DNA of 64,000 bases from Sulfitobacter faviae (GTDB taxonomy: Bacteria > Pseudomonadota > Alphaproteobacteria > Rhodobacterales > Rhodobacteraceae): NCBI RefSeq assembly GCF_029870955.1, contig NZ_PGFQ01000001.1:2542001-2606000 (forward strand), read 5' to 3'. Of this stretch, positions 48,476-59,598 are shown piece by piece; the stretch's first letter is position 1; the number at the start of each line of letters is the position of its first letter. A program made the position numbers and the translations under genes. A model generated the notes under the pieces. The model saw only the letters and a program-made list of their open reading frames with translations. It was not told the DNA's origin and made no database searches.

Positions 48476-48886
48476 ATGCGCACCCTGATGATCGCCGTGA
48501 TGGGCCTGAGCCTGACCGCCGCCACCGTGACACCGGTCGCCGCAAAACCGCCGCTGCGCGAGGTGGCCGCCATCGACGATGCGCTCTTGGACATGGGCGT
48601 CGCCGACATCATCCGCAAAAACTGCCCCGACATCAGCGCGCGGATGCTGCGCGCGGTCAAGATGGCTTGGGACTTGAAAGGCAAGGCGACCGATTTGGGC
48701 TACTCCGACGCCGAGATCGACGCCTATATTGATAGTGACGCTGAAAAAGCGCGCATGAGAGCGCGGGGCGCCGCGTTTTTCAAGGCGAAGGGGGTCGATA
48801 CTTCGGACCCGCAAAGCTATTGTGCGCTCGGACGCGAAGAGATTCAAAAATCGAGCCGGATCGGTTCGTTACTGAAGGCAAAGTGA
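48476..48886 (+). CDS. DUF5333 family exported protein
   Basis: A 136-residue protein with a cleavable signal peptide ([20 protein letters not shown], cleavage after VAA). The mature part is helical: [29 protein letters not shown], here split for length, then [19 protein letters not shown] and a C-terminal [11 protein letters not shown]. Two Cys residues could pair. It matches DUF5333, which as I recall is confined to Rhodobacterales nuo clusters. The product should be periplasmic, the opposite side from the NADH arm, so it may bind membrane-arm loops or help assembly. Confidence 0.8.
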   Translation: MRTLMIAVMGLSLTAATVTPVAAKPPLREVAAIDDALLDMGVADIIRKNCPDISARMLRAVKMAWDLKGKATDLGYSDAEIDAYIDSDAEKARMRARGAAFFKAKGVDTSDPQSYCALGREEIQKSSRIGSLLKAK

Positions 48887-48890
48887 GCTT

Positions 48891-50906
48891 ATGAGCGATA
48901 TCCGCAAGATCATCATCGACGGTAAGGAAGTCGAAGTCGAAGGGGCGATGACGCTCATACAGGCCTGCGAGCAGGTCGGCATCGAAGTGCCGCGCTTCTG
49001 TTATCACGAGCGTCTGTCGATCGCGGGCAACTGCCGCATGTGTCTTGTGGAAGTCGTCGGCGGGCCGCCCAAGCCCGCCGCCTCCTGCGCCATGCAGGTG
49101 CGCGACCTGCGCCCCGGTCCCGAGGGCCAGCCGCCGGTCGTGAAAACCAACTCGCCCATGGTCAAGAAGGCCCGCGAAGGCGTGATGGAATTCCTGCTCA
49201 TCAACCACCCGCTGGATTGCCCGATCTGCGACCAGGGCGGTGAGTGCGACTTGCAAGATCAGGCGATGGCCTACGGCGTCGACTTCTCGCGCTACCGCGA
49301 GCCCAAGCGCGCGACCGAGGATCTCGATCTCGGCCCGCTGGTCGAGACGCATATGACCCGCTGCATTTCCTGCACCCGCTGCGTGCGCTTCACCACCGAA
49401 GTCGCGGGCCAGCACGTCATGGGCCAGACCGGCCGCGGCGAGGATGCCGAGATCACGACCTATCTCGGCGCGCTGATCGACAGCAACCTGTCGGGCAATA
49501 TCATCGACCTTTGCCCGGTGGGCGCGCTGGTCTCCAAGCCTTACGCCTTCACCGCGCGTCCGTGGGAGCTCAGCAAGACTGAGAGCATCGACGTGATGGA
49601 TGCGCTCGGCTCCAACATCCGCGTCGACACCAAGGGCCGCGAAGTCATGCGCTTCCTGCCGCGCAACCATGACGGCGTGAACGAGGAATGGATTTCCGAC
49701 AAGACCCGTTTCGTCTGGGACGGTCTGCGCCGCCAGCGTCTCGACACACCTTACATCCGCGAGAACGGCAAGCTGCGCAAAGCCAGCTGGCCCGAGGCGC
49801 TGAATGCCGCCGCCGCCGCGATGAAGGGCAAGAAGCTTGCCGGTCTCATTGGCGATCTGGCGTCCGTCGAGGCCGCCTTTGCCCTGAAACAGCTGATCGA
49901 AGGGCAGGGCGGTGTCGTCGAATGCCGCACCGATGGCGCGAAACTGCCCGCGGGCAACCGTTTCGGCTATGTCGGCAACGCCCGGATCGAGGATCTGGAT
50001 GATGCCAAGATGATCCAGCTCATCGGCACCAACCCCGCCGTCGAGGCGCCGGTGCTGAATGCGCGTATTCGCAAGGCATGGAGCAATGGCGCCGAGATCG
50101 GCCTGATCGGCGAAGCGGCTGATCTGACCTATCCGCATCACCATCTGGGCAACGACCGCGCCACGCTCGACAAGCTGATGGGCAGCGACTTCGACGAAGT
50201 GCTGGAGCAACCTTCGGTGATTGTCGTCGGCCAAGGCGCCCTGCGCGAAGCCGATGGCTCGGCGGTTCTGGCGAAAGCGATGGAACTGGCCGAGAAGACC
50301 AAGAGCAAGCTGATGGTTTTGCACGCCGCCGCATCGCGCGTCGGCGCGATGGACATCGGTGCCGTGGCCGAAAACGGTATGGACGACGTGAACGCGGCGG
50401 AGGTGATCTACAACCTCGGCGCCGATGAGATCGAGATCGGCGAAGGCCCCTTCGTGATCTACCAAGGCAGCCACGGCGACCGCGGCGCGCACCGTGCCGA
50501 CATCATCCTGCCGGGTGCTGCCTATACCGAGGAGCCGGGGCTTTTCGTCAACACCGAAGGCCGTCCGCAGCTGGCGCTGCGCGCAGGCTTTGCCCCGGGG
50601 CAGGCGAAAGAGAACTGGGCGATTCTCCGGGCGCTTTCGGCTGAGATGGGCGCGCAACTGGGCTATGATTCCATCGTCGAGCTGCGCCGCAAGCTGACCG
50701 AGGCCGTGCCGCATATGGCGAATGTCGATGAGGTGCCGGAAAACGAATGGAACGCGCTGCCGGCGGGCAAGCTGGGCAATGCGTCTTTCGCGCCTGCGGT
50801 GCGTGACTTCTATCTCTCCAACCCGATCGCGCGGGCCAGCCAGTTGATGGCGGAACTGTCGGCACTGGCCGCCGCGCGCCGGGCCGAACCGATGGCGGCG
50901 GAGTGA
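48891..50906 (+). CDS. nuoG: NADH-quinone oxidoreductase subunit G
   Basis: A 671-residue Fe-S subunit (75 kDa family). The N-terminal ferredoxin domain ligates a [2Fe-2S] cluster ([20 protein letters not shown] and SCAMQV), then [18 protein letters not shown] and [18 protein letters not shown] bind [4Fe-4S] clusters. The C-terminal molybdopterin-oxidoreductase-like domain lacks the extra length of the E. coli form, as is usual for the mitochondrial/alphaproteobacterial type. The lipoprotein gene following overlaps by four bases (GTGA). Confidence 0.96.
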   Translation: MSDIRKIIIDGKEVEVEGAMTLIQACEQVGIEVPRFCYHERLSIAGNCRMCLVEVVGGPPKPAASCAMQVRDLRPGPEGQPPVVKTNSPMVKKAREGVMEFLLINHPLDCPICDQGGECDLQDQAMAYGVDFSRYREPKRATEDLDLGPLVETHMTRCISCTRCVRFTTEVAGQHVMGQTGRGEDAEITTYLGALIDSNLSGNIIDLCPVGALVSKPYAFTARPWELSKTESIDVMDALGSNIRVDTKGREVMRFLPRNHDGVNEEWISDKTRFVWDGLRRQRLDTPYIRENGKLRKASWPEALNAAAAAMKGKKLAGLIGDLASVEAAFALKQLIEGQGGVVECRTDGAKLPAGNRFGYVGNARIEDLDDAKMIQLIGTNPAVEAPVLNARIRKAWSNGAEIGLIGEAADLTYPHHHLGNDRATLDKLMGSDFDEVLEQPSVIVVGQGALREADGSAVLAKAMELAEKTKSKLMVLHAAASRVGAMDIGAVAENGMDDVNAAEVIYNLGADEIEIGEGPFVIYQGSHGDRGAHRADIILPGAAYTEEPGLFVNTEGRPQLALRAGFAPGQAKENWAILRALSAEMGAQLGYDSIVELRRKLTEAVPHMANVDEVPENEWNALPAGKLGNASFAPAVRDFYLSNPIARASQLMAELSALAAARRAEPMAAE

Positions 50907-51286
50907 GAACAATGGCGCTGGCCCCCTTGATGCTACTGGCCGCCTGCGAACCGCAGGTGCCGGTGGCCGAGGATTTTATCCCCGATTACAAGGGGGTCGA
51001 AACCCAGCTTTTGGACGGTGATTTGGTGCAATTCAACGTGGCGATGACCAAGGCGCTTTCGGCGCAGGACGTGTCGGACTACGCCGAATGCGCCGCCGCG
51101 CAATACACGCTGATCCGGGGCTACGGATTTGCGCGTCATGTGCGGACAAATGTGAGCGAAGAGGGTGGCATATGGCGGGCAGATGCTGTTTACACAATCT
51201 CGCCGAGCCTGCCCAAAGGCTTGAAGACAATTGATGCCGAAGTGACCGCGTTTCAATGCGCGGAACGCGGCATTCCGACGGTGTGA
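50903..51286 (+). CDS. Small lipoprotein between nuoG and nuoH
   Basis: A 127-residue predicted lipoprotein. The signal [15 protein letters not shown] carries the lipobox LAAC at residue 15. The mature part has [20 protein letters not shown] and [21 protein letters not shown], with a second Cys pair (YAECA and AFQCAE). The start is GTG 50903, overlapping nuoG by four bases, so it is translationally coupled. Like the lipoprotein at 48029 it has a globular domain of about 100 residues. Unrecognised family; position suggests a complex I link. Confidence 0.75.
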   Translation: MRTMALAPLMLLAACEPQVPVAEDFIPDYKGVETQLLDGDLVQFNVAMTKALSAQDVSDYAECAAAQYTLIRGYGFARHVRTNVSEEGGIWRADAVYTISPSLPKGLKTIDAEVTAFQCAERGIPTV

Positions 51287-51292
51287 GGACTT

Positions 51293-52333
51293 ATGGCTGA
51301 TTTCTTTTACACGACCGGGCTTGGCATTGCCCTGCTGACGGTTGGGCAGGTGTTGCTGCTGGTGGTGCCGTTGCTGCTGGCGCTGGCCTTCCTCATGTAT
51401 GCCGACCGCAAGATCTGGGCCGCCGTGATGATGCGCCGCGGCCCCAATGTCGTGGGCGTCTTCGGCCTGCTGCAAAGTTTTGCCGACTTCCTCAAATATA
51501 TTGTTAAGGAAGTGGTGGTTCCGGCGGGCGCAGACAAGGGGGTTTTCTTCCTCGCGCCGATGATTTCCTTTGTCATGGCAATGATCGCTTGGGCGGTGAT
51601 CCCGTTTAACGACGGTTGGATCCTGTCGGACATCAACGTGGCGATCCTCTATGTCTTCGCCGTCTCCTCGCTCGAGGTTTACGGCGTGATCATGGGCGGT
51701 TGGGCGTCGAACTCGAAATACCCGTTCCTGGGCTCCCTGCGCTCCGCCGCGCAGATGATCTCTTATGAAGTGTCGATCGGTCTGATCATCATCGGCGTGA
51801 TCCTCTCGACCGGTTCGATGAACTTTTCCTCCATCGTGGCGGCGCAGGATGGCGACTGGGGTCTGCTGAACTGGTACTTCCTGCCGCATTTCCCGATGTT
51901 GATCCTGTTCTTCATCTCGGCGCTGGCGGAGACCAACCGCCCGCCCTTCGACCTGCCGGAAGCGGAATCGGAACTCGTCGCGGGGTATCAGGTGGAATAT
52001 TCCTCGACACCCTTCCTGCTCTTCATGATTGGCGAGCTGGTGGCCGTGGTGCTGATGTGCGCGCTGGTGTCGCTGATGTTCTTCGGTGGCTGGCTGTCGC
52101 CGGTGCCCTTCCTGCCCGATGGCTTCTTCTGGATGTTCATCAAGATGCTGATGGTCTTCTTCATGTTCGCCATGGTGAAGGCTATCACGCCGCGCTACCG
52201 CTATGACCAGCTGATGCGGCTGGGGTGGAAAGTCTTCCTTCCCTTCTCGCTCTTCTGGGTGGTCTTCGTGGCATTCGCTGCAAAATTCGATTGGTTCTGG
52301 GGCATCTACGCCCGCTGGACCGTAGGGGGCTGA
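51293..52333 (+). CDS. nuoH: NADH-quinone oxidoreductase subunit H
   Basis: A 346-residue membrane subunit with eight or nine TM helices, lining the entry to the quinone chamber. Typical loops are visible: [21 protein letters not shown] near residue 45, [17 protein letters not shown] around 145, and [20 protein letters not shown] near 210, where the acidic residues join the E-channel. Start ATG 51293 lies six bases after the lipoprotein stop, and nuoI begins one base after its own stop. Confidence 0.97.
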   Translation: MADFFYTTGLGIALLTVGQVLLLVVPLLLALAFLMYADRKIWAAVMMRRGPNVVGVFGLLQSFADFLKYIVKEVVVPAGADKGVFFLAPMISFVMAMIAWAVIPFNDGWILSDINVAILYVFAVSSLEVYGVIMGGWASNSKYPFLGSLRSAAQMISYEVSIGLIIIGVILSTGSMNFSSIVAAQDGDWGLLNWYFLPHFPMLILFFISALAETNRPPFDLPEAESELVAGYQVEYSSTPFLLFMIGELVAVVLMCALVSLMFFGGWLSPVPFLPDGFFWMFIKMLMVFFMFAMVKAITPRYRYDQLMRLGWKVFLPFSLFWVVFVAFAAKFDWFWGIYARWTVGG

Positions 52334-52334
52334 T

Positions 52335-52829
52335 ATGGCTGCGACTGATTACACCCGCGCCGCGAAATATTTCCTGCTGGCAGATTACGCCAAGGCGTTC
52401 ATGCTGGGGATGCGCTATTTCTTTGCGCCAAAAACCACGCTGAACTACCCGCATGAGAAGGGGCCGCTGTCGCCCCGCTTCCGTGGGGAGCATGCGCTGC
52501 GCCGTTATCCCAACGGGGAGGAACGCTGCATTGCCTGCAAGCTGTGCGAAGCGATCTGCCCCGCGCAGGCGATCACCATCGACGCCGAAGCCCGCGAAGA
52601 CGGCAGCCGCCGCACCACGCGCTATGACATCGACATGACCAAATGCATCTACTGTGGTTTCTGCCAAGAAGCCTGCCCGGTGGATGCCATTGTCGAAGGC
52701 CCGAACTTCGAATTCTCGACCGAGACCCGCGAAGAACTTTACTACGACAAGGCCAAGCTTTTGGACAACGGCGAACGCTGGGAAGCTGAGATTGCCCGCA
52801 ACCTCGAAATGGACGCGCCCTACAGATGA
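52335..52829 (+). CDS. nuoI: NADH-quinone oxidoreductase subunit I
   Basis: A 164-residue ferredoxin-like subunit with two [4Fe-4S] clusters (N6a and N6b): [15 protein letters not shown] and [15 protein letters not shown]. The N-terminal amphipathic part ([15 protein letters not shown]) docks at the membrane; the C-terminus [20 protein letters not shown] is the typical mitochondrial-type ending. The stop overlaps the next gene by four bases. Confidence 0.97.
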   Translation: MAATDYTRAAKYFLLADYAKAFMLGMRYFFAPKTTLNYPHEKGPLSPRFRGEHALRRYPNGEERCIACKLCEAICPAQAITIDAEAREDGSRRTTRYDIDMTKCIYCGFCQEACPVDAIVEGPNFEFSTETREELYYDKAKLLDNGERWEAEIARNLEMDAPYR

Positions 52830-53242
52830 GCGACCCCAAGAACCCTTTTGATGCGATGATGAAGCAAGCGCAGGAGATGGCGAAAGCCTTTCCAGCGATG
52901 GATGCTTTTTCGCCTAAAGGGTTCGAGGCGATGATGGGCACCATGCCGAAGGAAATGATGGATTTCTGGTTCGGCGACACGGTCAACAAGGGCGGGCTGG
53001 ACGCGCGGACGCGGCTGCTTTTGACCCTTGCTGGGCTGACCATGCAGGGCGCGCAGAATGACATGGCCCTTCGCCAAACCGTGCGCCACGCGCGCGAGGC
53101 GGGGGCCACGAAACAACATATCGTCGAGACGATCAGCCAGATGTCGGTCTTTGCCGGGCTTCCCGCGATGACCCGGGCCTTGGAACTGGCTCAATCGGTC
53201 CTCGACGAAGAAAAAGATACCAAGAAGGAAGACGGCGCATGA
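52826..53242 (+). CDS. Carboxymuconolactone decarboxylase-like protein (Cys-free) within the nuo operon
   Basis: A 138-residue helical protein of the CMD/AhpD-like superfamily, seen in [20 protein letters not shown] and [18 protein letters not shown] with [11 protein letters not shown]. AhpD-type members use a CxxC, but this protein has no Cys at all, so it cannot be a peroxiredoxin reductase of that kind. An N-terminal segment rich in Met ([18 protein letters not shown]) precedes the domain. It overlaps nuoI and nuoJ by four bases each, so it is translated with them. Role unknown. Confidence 0.75.
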   Translation: MSDPKNPFDAMMKQAQEMAKAFPAMDAFSPKGFEAMMGTMPKEMMDFWFGDTVNKGGLDARTRLLLTLAGLTMQGAQNDMALRQTVRHAREAGATKQHIVETISQMSVFAGLPAMTRALELAQSVLDEEKDTKKEDGA

Positions 53243-53841
53243 CGGTCTTTTCATTTTACCTCTTCGCGATCAGCGTTATCACCGGCGGGCTGTTTACGGT
53301 GATCAGCCGCAACCCGGTGCATTCGGTGCTTTGGCTGATCCTGTCCTTCCTTTCGGCGGCGGGGCTCTTTGTTCTGCTCGGCGCGGAGTTCGTGGCGATG
53401 CTGCTGGTCATCGTCTATGTGGGCGCGGTGGCGGTGCTCTTCCTCTTCGTCGTCATGATGCTTGACGTGGACTTCGCCGAACTCAAGGCCGAGATGGCGC
53501 GCTACATGCCGCTGGCGCTGCTGATCGGGCTGGTGATTCTGATGCAATTCGTCATGGCCTTTGGCGCATGGGAGCAGAGCGCGGCGGCAGAGAGCCTGCG
53601 GGCCAATGCGATTGATCCCGCGCGGTTCAACACCGAAGCCCTCGGCCTGCTGCTCTATGATCGTTACTTCCTGCTGTTCCAACTGGCGGGTCTGATCCTG
53701 CTGGTGGCGATGATCGGGGCGATCGTGCTGACACTGCGTCATCGTAAGGATGTGAAGCGCCAAGATGTGGTGGCCCAGATGATGCGGGACCCGGCCAAGG
53801 CGATGGAGCTGCGCGACGTGAAGTCGGGGCAGGGCCTTTAA
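53239..53841 (+). CDS. nuoJ: NADH-quinone oxidoreductase subunit J
   Basis: A 200-residue membrane subunit with five TM helices. The conserved TM3 region reads [24 protein letters not shown], here noted as [18 protein letters not shown], where the pi-bulge occurs that is linked to coupling. [11 protein letters not shown] in the last loop is charged. It overlaps the CMD-like gene by four bases and is followed by a two-palindrome element, then a tiny ORF before nuoK. Confidence 0.96.
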   Translation: MTVFSFYLFAISVITGGLFTVISRNPVHSVLWLILSFLSAAGLFVLLGAEFVAMLLVIVYVGAVAVLFLFVVMMLDVDFAELKAEMARYMPLALLIGLVILMQFVMAFGAWEQSAAAESLRANAIDPARFNTEALGLLLYDRYFLLFQLAGLILLVAMIGAIVLTLRHRKDVKRQDVVAQMMRDPAKAMELRDVKSGQGL

Positions 53842-53845
53842 CTAA

Positions 53846-53891
53846 CGGAATTTTTTGAAAATTCCGGGGCCGTGCTCTTTGAAAGAGAACG
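53846..53891. repeat. Two-palindrome intergenic element, copy 2 (order B-A)
   Basis: CGGAATTTT (53846-53854) pairs with AAAATTCCG (53858-53866); CGTGCTCTTT (53871-53880) pairs with AAAGAGAACG (53882-53891) with one mismatch. The parts match palindromes B and A of the element after pntB, but in reverse order, as expected if the whole element is inverted. It lies just after the nuoJ stop, inside an operon. Confidence 0.7.
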
Positions 53892-53921
53892 GCTGAACCA
53901 AGAGAGAGAAGGGACGTCGAA

Positions 53922-53999
53922 ATGTCGAGAACAACAATCGTGGTACTGGTCGTGGTGTTGATCGTCGTGTTTTTCGGCGGCTACAGCTTTATCGGCTAA
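53922..53999 (+). CDS. 25-residue single-TM micropeptide between nuoJ and nuoK
   Basis: A 26-codon ORF with a good RBS (GAAGGGA, about eight bases upstream). The product starts MSRTT, continues as a pure hydrophobic helix (IVVLVVVLIVVFF) and ends GGYSFIG. It looks like a single TM peptide, in the manner of the small subunits that stick to respiratory complexes. No homologue is known to me. A chance ORF cannot be excluded, but the codon use (GTG, CTG, GTC, ATC) and its RBS favour a gene. Confidence 0.6.
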   Translation: MSRTTIVVLVVVLIVVFFGGYSFIG

Positions 54000-54101
54000 A
54001 GCTTCGGCAATCCCGGTGGCAGCCGGGGCAAAGTGATACTAAAAGCCCCCTCAGATGGGGCGCGACCAAAGCCCATCAAGGGCGGGAACGTAAGGGACGA
54101 C

Positions 54102-54407
54102 ATGATCGGACTTGAGCATTACCTGACAGTGGCGGCGACGCTGTTTGTCATCGGCATCTTCGGGCTATTCCTGAACCGCAAGAACGTGATCATTCTGCTG
54201 ATGAGCATCGAATTGATGCTGCTCGCGGTGAACATCAACCTCGTTGCCTTTTCCAGCTTCCTTGGTGATCTGACGGGGCAGGTCTTCACGCTTTTCGTGC
54301 TTACCGTCGCTGCCGCCGAGGCCGCCATCGGCCTCGCCATTTTGGTCTGTTTCTTCCGCAACCGTGGCTCGATCGCGGTGGAAGATGTCAACGTGATGAA
54401 GGGCTGA
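54102..54407 (+). CDS. nuoK: NADH-quinone oxidoreductase subunit K
   Basis: A 101-residue membrane subunit with three TM helices (MrpC-like). Conserved Glu residues lie in the helices: [19 protein letters not shown] (TM2) and [13 protein letters not shown] (TM3), both part of the proton path. The start ATG 54102 gives the family N-terminus [11 protein letters not shown], with AAGGGA upstream; the frame is open further upstream but that is not conserved. Confidence 0.96.
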   Translation: MIGLEHYLTVAATLFVIGIFGLFLNRKNVIILLMSIELMLLAVNINLVAFSSFLGDLTGQVFTLFVLTVAAAEAAIGLAILVCFFRNRGSIAVEDVNVMKG

Positions 54408-54411
54408 GGCA

Positions 54412-56544
54412 ATGGAAACCACGATCCTATTCGCCCCGCTGGTGGGTGCCATCCTCTGCGGTTTCGGCTGGAAGATCATCGGTGAGAAGGCTGCCCAGTG
54501 GATCGCCACCGGGCTGCTGTTCCTTGCCGCCTTCCTGTCTTGGGTGGTCTTCCTGACGCTGGACGGCCCAGCCGAGCAAATTCAGATCCTGCGCTTTATT
54601 GAAAGTGGCACGCTGAGCACAGATTGGGCGATCCGGCTCGACCGTCTGACCGCGATCATGCTGATCGTTATCACCACGGTGTCCAGCCTCGTACACCTCT
54701 ATTCCTTCGGCTACATGGCCCATGACGAAAACTTCCGCGATAACGAAAGCTATCGCCCTCGGTTCTTCGCCTATCTGTCTTTCTTCACCTTCGCGATGTT
54801 GATGCTGGTGACCGCCGACAACCTCGTGCAGATGTTCTTTGGCTGGGAAGGCGTGGGCGTGGCCTCCTACCTGCTGATCGGCTTCTACTTCCGCAAGCCG
54901 TCGGCCAATGCCGCGGCGATGAAAGCCTTTGTGGTCAACCGGGTGGGGGACTTTGCCTTCCTGCTGGGTATCTTTGGCCTTTACATGCTGACGGACTCGA
55001 TCCGCTTTGACGATATCTTTGCCGCCGCACCCGATCTGGCCGAACAGTCTGTCACCTTCCTGTGGAACGACTGGAACGCGGCGAACCTGATCGCCTTCCT
55101 GCTGTTCCTCGGCGCGATGGGTAAATCGGCGCAGCTTTTCCTGCACACATGGCTGCCTGACGCGATGGAAGGCCCGACGCCTGTGTCGGCGCTGATCCAC
55201 GCCGCGACCATGGTGACAGCGGGTGTTTTCCTTGTCTGCCGCATGTCGCCTGTGATGGAATTCGCGCCCGAGGCGATGGCCTTTGTCACCGTGATCGGCG
55301 CCACTACTGCCTTTGTTGCCGCGACCATCGGCCTTGTGCAGACCGATATCAAACGCGTCATTGCTTATTCGACCATGTCGCAGCTTGGCTATATGTTCGT
55401 GGCCGCGGGCGTGGGCATGTATTCGGCGGCGATGTTCCACCTCTTCACGCACGCCTTCTTCAAGGCGATGCTCTTCTTGGGCGCGGGCTCGGTCATCCAT
55501 GCGATGCACCATGAGCAGGACATGACCAACTACGGCGGTCTGCGCAAAAAGATCCCCTATACCTTCTGGGCGATGATGATCGGCACGCTGGCGATCACCG
55601 GCGTCGGCATTCCGCTCACGCATATCGGTTTCGCGGGCTTCCTGTCGAAGGACGCGATTATCGAGAGCGCTTGGGGCGGTGGGTCGATGTATGGCTTCTG
55701 GCTTCTTGTAATCGCTGCGGCGATGACGAGCTTCTACAGCTGGCGCCTGATCTTCCTGACCTTCTTTGGCAAGCCGCGCGGCAACAAGCACACGCATGAG
55801 CATGCGCATGAAAGCCCGATGGTCATGCTGATCCCGCTTGGCGTTCTGGCGCTCGGCTCGGTCTTTGCCGGGATGATCTGGTACGGCAGCTTCTTTGGTC
55901 ACGCGGATCAGGTCGGCAAGTTCTACGGCATCCCGATGGCCGAGATGGCAGGGCACGGCGACGATCATGTCGAAGGGGCCGAGGATGACCACGGCGCAAC
56001 TGGCCCGGTCGATGGCGACCATGGCGCCGATGCGCTGGTCGAAGGCCACCAAGACGCAGGCACCCATCACGAAGCCTTCGGCGGTGCGCCGGGCGAGGGG
56101 GCGCTTTACTTCGCACCCGACAACCATGTGCTGGAAGACGCCCACGCCGCGCCGAAATGGGTCAAGGTCTCGCCCTTCATCGCGATGCTGGCCGGTCTGG
56201 TCATGGCCCTGTGGTTCTATATCTGGAGCCCGACCGTCCCGGGACGGCTGGCGGCAAACCAACGCCCGCTTTACCTGTTCCTGAAAAACAAATGGTACTT
56301 TGATGAGGTTTACGACGTGATTTTCGTGCGTCCTGCCAAAACGATCGGCCGGTTCCTGTGGAAACGCGGCGATGGCACTGTGATCGACGGCACGCTCAAT
56401 GGCGTCGCCATGGGGATCATCCCCTTCTTCACCCGCCTCGCGGGTAAGGCTCAGACGGGCTATATCTTCACCTATGCCTTCGCCATGGTGATCGGCATCG
56501 CCGTTCTGGTGACATGGATGACGATGAGCGGAGGAGCGAACTGA
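54412..56544 (+). CDS. nuoL: NADH-quinone oxidoreductase subunit L
   Basis: A 710-residue antiporter-like subunit at the far end of the membrane arm, with 16 or so TM helices and a C-terminal lateral helix. [17 protein letters not shown] and [21 protein letters not shown] are signature loops with proton-path Glu, Lys and His residues. Two His-rich loops stand out: [10 protein letters not shown] near residue 460 and a His/Asp/Glu-rich stretch of about 50 residues near 512-561. The stop overlaps nuoM by one base. Confidence 0.96.
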   Translation: METTILFAPLVGAILCGFGWKIIGEKAAQWIATGLLFLAAFLSWVVFLTLDGPAEQIQILRFIESGTLSTDWAIRLDRLTAIMLIVITTVSSLVHLYSFGYMAHDENFRDNESYRPRFFAYLSFFTFAMLMLVTADNLVQMFFGWEGVGVASYLLIGFYFRKPSANAAAMKAFVVNRVGDFAFLLGIFGLYMLTDSIRFDDIFAAAPDLAEQSVTFLWNDWNAANLIAFLLFLGAMGKSAQLFLHTWLPDAMEGPTPVSALIHAATMVTAGVFLVCRMSPVMEFAPEAMAFVTVIGATTAFVAATIGLVQTDIKRVIAYSTMSQLGYMFVAAGVGMYSAAMFHLFTHAFFKAMLFLGAGSVIHAMHHEQDMTNYGGLRKKIPYTFWAMMIGTLAITGVGIPLTHIGFAGFLSKDAIIESAWGGGSMYGFWLLVIAAAMTSFYSWRLIFLTFFGKPRGNKHTHEHAHESPMVMLIPLGVLALGSVFAGMIWYGSFFGHADQVGKFYGIPMAEMAGHGDDHVEGAEDDHGATGPVDGDHGADALVEGHQDAGTHHEAFGGAPGEGALYFAPDNHVLEDAHAAPKWVKVSPFIAMLAGLVMALWFYIWSPTVPGRLAANQRPLYLFLKNKWYFDEVYDVIFVRPAKTIGRFLWKRGDGTVIDGTLNGVAMGIIPFFTRLAGKAQTGYIFTYAFAMVIGIAVLVTWMTMSGGAN

Positions 56545-58106
56545 TGGACACGCATCTGCTTTCAATCATCACATTCATTCCGGCATTCGCAGCGTTGATC
56601 CTTGCGATCTTCCTGCGGGGCGATGATGCTGCCGCCGGGCGCAATGCGAAATGGTTGGCCTTCATCACCACGACGGTCACCTTCCTGATCTCGCTTTTCG
56701 TGTTGTTCGAGTTCGACCCGTCGAACACCGATTTCCAATTCGTGGATGAGGCCGACTGGCTCTTGGGCCTGAAATACCGCCTCGGCGTCGACGGCATCTC
56801 GATCCTTTTCGTGATGCTCACGACCTTCATGATGCCGCTGGTCATCGCGGCAAGCTGGAACGTCGAGCATCGCGTCAAGGAGTATATGATCGCCTTCCTG
56901 CTTTTGGAGACCCTGATGCTGGGCGTCTTCATGGCGCTGGATCTGGTGCTCTTCTACCTCTTCTTCGAAGCGGGCCTGATCCCGATGTTCCTGATCATCG
57001 GCATCTGGGGCGGGAAAGAGCGTATCTACGCGAGCTTCAAATTTTTCCTCTATACCTTCCTCGGCTCGGTGTTGATGCTGGTCGCGATGGTGGCGATGTT
57101 CACCGAAGCGGGCACAACCTGCATCGGCGGCTGCGAGATCAGCCTGCTCACGCATAACTTCGGCTCCGAGAGCTTTGAGGTTCTGGGCATCCAGATCGTC
57201 GGCGGCATGCAGACGCTGATGTTCCTCGCCTTCTTCGCCAGCTTCGCGGTGAAAATGCCGATGTGGCCTGTGCACACTTGGCTGCCCGATGCCCACGTTC
57301 AGGCGCCGACCGCAGGCTCCGTGGTGCTGGCGGCGATCCTGCTCAAGATGGGCGGCTACGGCTTCCTGCGCTTCTCTTTGCCGATGTTCCCAGTGGGGGC
57401 CGAGGTGATGACGCCGCTGATCCTGTGGATGTCGGCCATCGCCATCGTCTACACCTCGCTGGTGGCGCTGGTGCAGCAGGACATGAAAAAGCTGATCGCC
57501 TATTCCTCGGTCGCGCATATGGGTTTTGTGACCATGGGCATCTTTGCGGCCAATCAGCAGGGTGTCGATGGGGCGATCTTCCAGATGATCAGCCACGGTT
57601 TCATCTCTGGCGCGCTCTTCCTCAGCGTTGGCGTGATCTATGACCGGATGCACACCCGTGAGATCGACGCCTATGGCGGTCTGGTGAACCGGATGCCCGC
57701 CTATGCGCTGGTCTTCATGTTCTTCACCATGGCCAATGTGGGCCTTCCGGGCACATCGGGCTTCGTGGGTGAATTCCTGACGCTGATGGCGACTTTCCAA
57801 GTGAACACTTGGGTGGCAGCTGTGGCGACGACCGGGGTGATCTTCTCCGCGGCCTACGCGCTGTGGCTCTACCGCCGCGTGGTGATGGGTGACCTGATCA
57901 AGGAAAGCCTCAAGGCGATCACTGACATGACCCCGCGTGAGAAATGGATCATTGCCCCGCTGGTGGCGATGACCCTGATCCTCGGCGTCTACCCGGCGCT
58001 GGTGCTGGACATGATCGGGCCCTCCGTGGCGGCCCTGATTGAAAATTACGACATGGCGCTGGAGGCGGCTGATACCGCCGTGCAGACCGCCGATGCCTCG
58101 CATTAA
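56544..58106 (+). CDS. nuoM: NADH-quinone oxidoreductase subunit M
   Basis: A 520-residue antiporter-like subunit with 14 TM helices. [21 protein letters not shown] and the Lys/His path residues ([21 protein letters not shown]) are typical. ATG 56544 shares its A with the nuoL stop (TGATG) and has GGAGGAG upstream. nuoN follows after 14 bases. Confidence 0.96.
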   Translation: MDTHLLSIITFIPAFAALILAIFLRGDDAAAGRNAKWLAFITTTVTFLISLFVLFEFDPSNTDFQFVDEADWLLGLKYRLGVDGISILFVMLTTFMMPLVIAASWNVEHRVKEYMIAFLLLETLMLGVFMALDLVLFYLFFEAGLIPMFLIIGIWGGKERIYASFKFFLYTFLGSVLMLVAMVAMFTEAGTTCIGGCEISLLTHNFGSESFEVLGIQIVGGMQTLMFLAFFASFAVKMPMWPVHTWLPDAHVQAPTAGSVVLAAILLKMGGYGFLRFSLPMFPVGAEVMTPLILWMSAIAIVYTSLVALVQQDMKKLIAYSSVAHMGFVTMGIFAANQQGVDGAIFQMISHGFISGALFLSVGVIYDRMHTREIDAYGGLVNRMPAYALVFMFFTMANVGLPGTSGFVGEFLTLMATFQVNTWVAAVATTGVIFSAAYALWLYRRVVMGDLIKESLKAITDMTPREKWIIAPLVAMTLILGVYPALVLDMIGPSVAALIENYDMALEAADTAVQTADASH

Positions 58107-58120
58107 GAAGGACTTGGCGC

Positions 58121-59566
58121 ATGATATCCGCTGATCTGAACATCATTCTGCCTGAGATCGTCCTTGCGGGCTTTGCCCTGCTCGGCCTTCTCGGCGCGGT
58201 CTATACGTCGAAAGACAAGGCCGCCGGGGTGCTCGTCTGGGTGACCGCGGTGGTGATGGTGCTGCTGGCCGGTTGGGTGGCCATGTCTGGCGACGGCACC
58301 ACCAATATCGCCTTCCACGGCATGTTCATCGACGACACTTTCGCCCGTTTCGCCAAGGTGACGATCCTGCTTTCGGCCGCTGCCGTCTTGGTCATGTCGG
58401 AAAACTACATGAAACTGCGCGGCTTGCTGCGGTTCGAGTATCCGATGCTTGTGGCCTTGGCCGTCGTCGGCATGATGATGATGGTCTCCGCAGGCGACCT
58501 GATGGCGCTCTACATGGGCCTCGAGCTGCAATCGCTGGCGCTTTACGTCGTGGCCTCCCTGCGCCGCGACTCGGTTAAATCCACTGAAGCGGGTTTGAAG
58601 TATTTCGTGCTCGGCGCACTCAGCTCGGGCCTGCTGCTCTATGGTGCATCGCTGGTCTATGGCTACGCCGGGACCACGCTGTTCGCGGGCATCATCACCA
58701 CGGCGCAGACGGGCGGCACATCGCTTGGCTTGCTCTTTGGTCTGGTCTTCTTGATCTCCGGTCTGGCCTTCAAAGTCTCCGCCGTGCCCTTCCACATGTG
58801 GACACCGGACGTCTATGAGGGCGCGCCCACGCCGATCGCGGCTTTCTTTGCCACGGCGCCCAAGGTTGCGGCGATGGGTCTCTTCGCCCGGGTGATGCAT
58901 GACGCCTTTGGCCAGATCGTCAGTGACTGGACCCAGATCGTCGCGCTGCTGTCGGTTCTGTCGATGTTCTTTGGCTCGGTCGCCGCGATCGGTCAGACCA
59001 ATATCAAACGTCTGATGGCCTTCTCCTCCATCGCGCATATTGGCTATGCGTTGATGGGTCTGGCCGCGGGCACCGCCTTTGGCGTGCAGGCGATGCTGGT
59101 CTATATGGCGATCTATGTGACCATGAACCTCGGCACCTTCGCCTTTATCCTATTGATGCAGAAAGACGGCGCGCCGGTGACCGATATTACCCTGCTCAAT
59201 ATGTATGCCAAGACCAACCCGGGCCGGGCGCTGGCGATGCTGGTGTTGCTGTTCAGCCTGGCGGGCGTGCCGCCGATGCTGGGCTTCTTCGGCAAGTTCT
59301 ATGTGCTGCGCGCGGCCTATGACGCCAATATGACATGGCTGGCCATCGCGGGCGTGATCGCCAGTGTGATCGGTGCCTATTACTACCTGCGGATCGTCTT
59401 TTACATGTACTTCGGCGAAGAGCGTTCGGACACGCTCGACCACCAAAACGGCGGCGTGCTGACCGTGGTGCTGATGGCCTCTGCCGTCATCATGATCGTC
59501 GGTATTGCCAATATGTTCGGCGTCGAAGGCTTGGCCGCATCGGCTGCGGCATCGCTGGTGAACTGA
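58121..59566 (+). CDS. nuoN: NADH-quinone oxidoreductase subunit N
   Basis: A 481-residue antiporter-like subunit with 14 TM helices. [40 protein letters not shown] and [21 protein letters not shown] are the conserved parts. It closes the nuo set. RBS AAGAAGGA before ATG 58121. birA begins 32 bases after its stop. Confidence 0.96.
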   Translation: MISADLNIILPEIVLAGFALLGLLGAVYTSKDKAAGVLVWVTAVVMVLLAGWVAMSGDGTTNIAFHGMFIDDTFARFAKVTILLSAAAVLVMSENYMKLRGLLRFEYPMLVALAVVGMMMMVSAGDLMALYMGLELQSLALYVVASLRRDSVKSTEAGLKYFVLGALSSGLLLYGASLVYGYAGTTLFAGIITTAQTGGTSLGLLFGLVFLISGLAFKVSAVPFHMWTPDVYEGAPTPIAAFFATAPKVAAMGLFARVMHDAFGQIVSDWTQIVALLSVLSMFFGSVAAIGQTNIKRLMAFSSIAHIGYALMGLAAGTAFGVQAMLVYMAIYVTMNLGTFAFILLMQKDGAPVTDITLLNMYAKTNPGRALAMLVLLFSLAGVPPMLGFFGKFYVLRAAYDANMTWLAIAGVIASVIGAYYYLRIVFYMYFGEERSDTLDHQNGGVLTVVLMASAVIMIVGIANMFGVEGLAASAAASLVN

Positions 59567-59598
59567 GCGGTGCGGCACGAGATCGGCCAGAGACGCGC

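Noticed and set aside
48780..50912. A 710-codon open frame on the minus strand across nuoG
   Set aside because: It mirrors nuoG exactly, encodes a low-complexity His/Arg/Leu-rich product without family motifs, and arises from GC-rich third positions on the coding strand.
54427..56565. A 712-codon open frame on the minus strand across nuoL
   Set aside because: Antisense shadow of nuoL, with a His/Arg/Gln/Asp-rich product and no domain.
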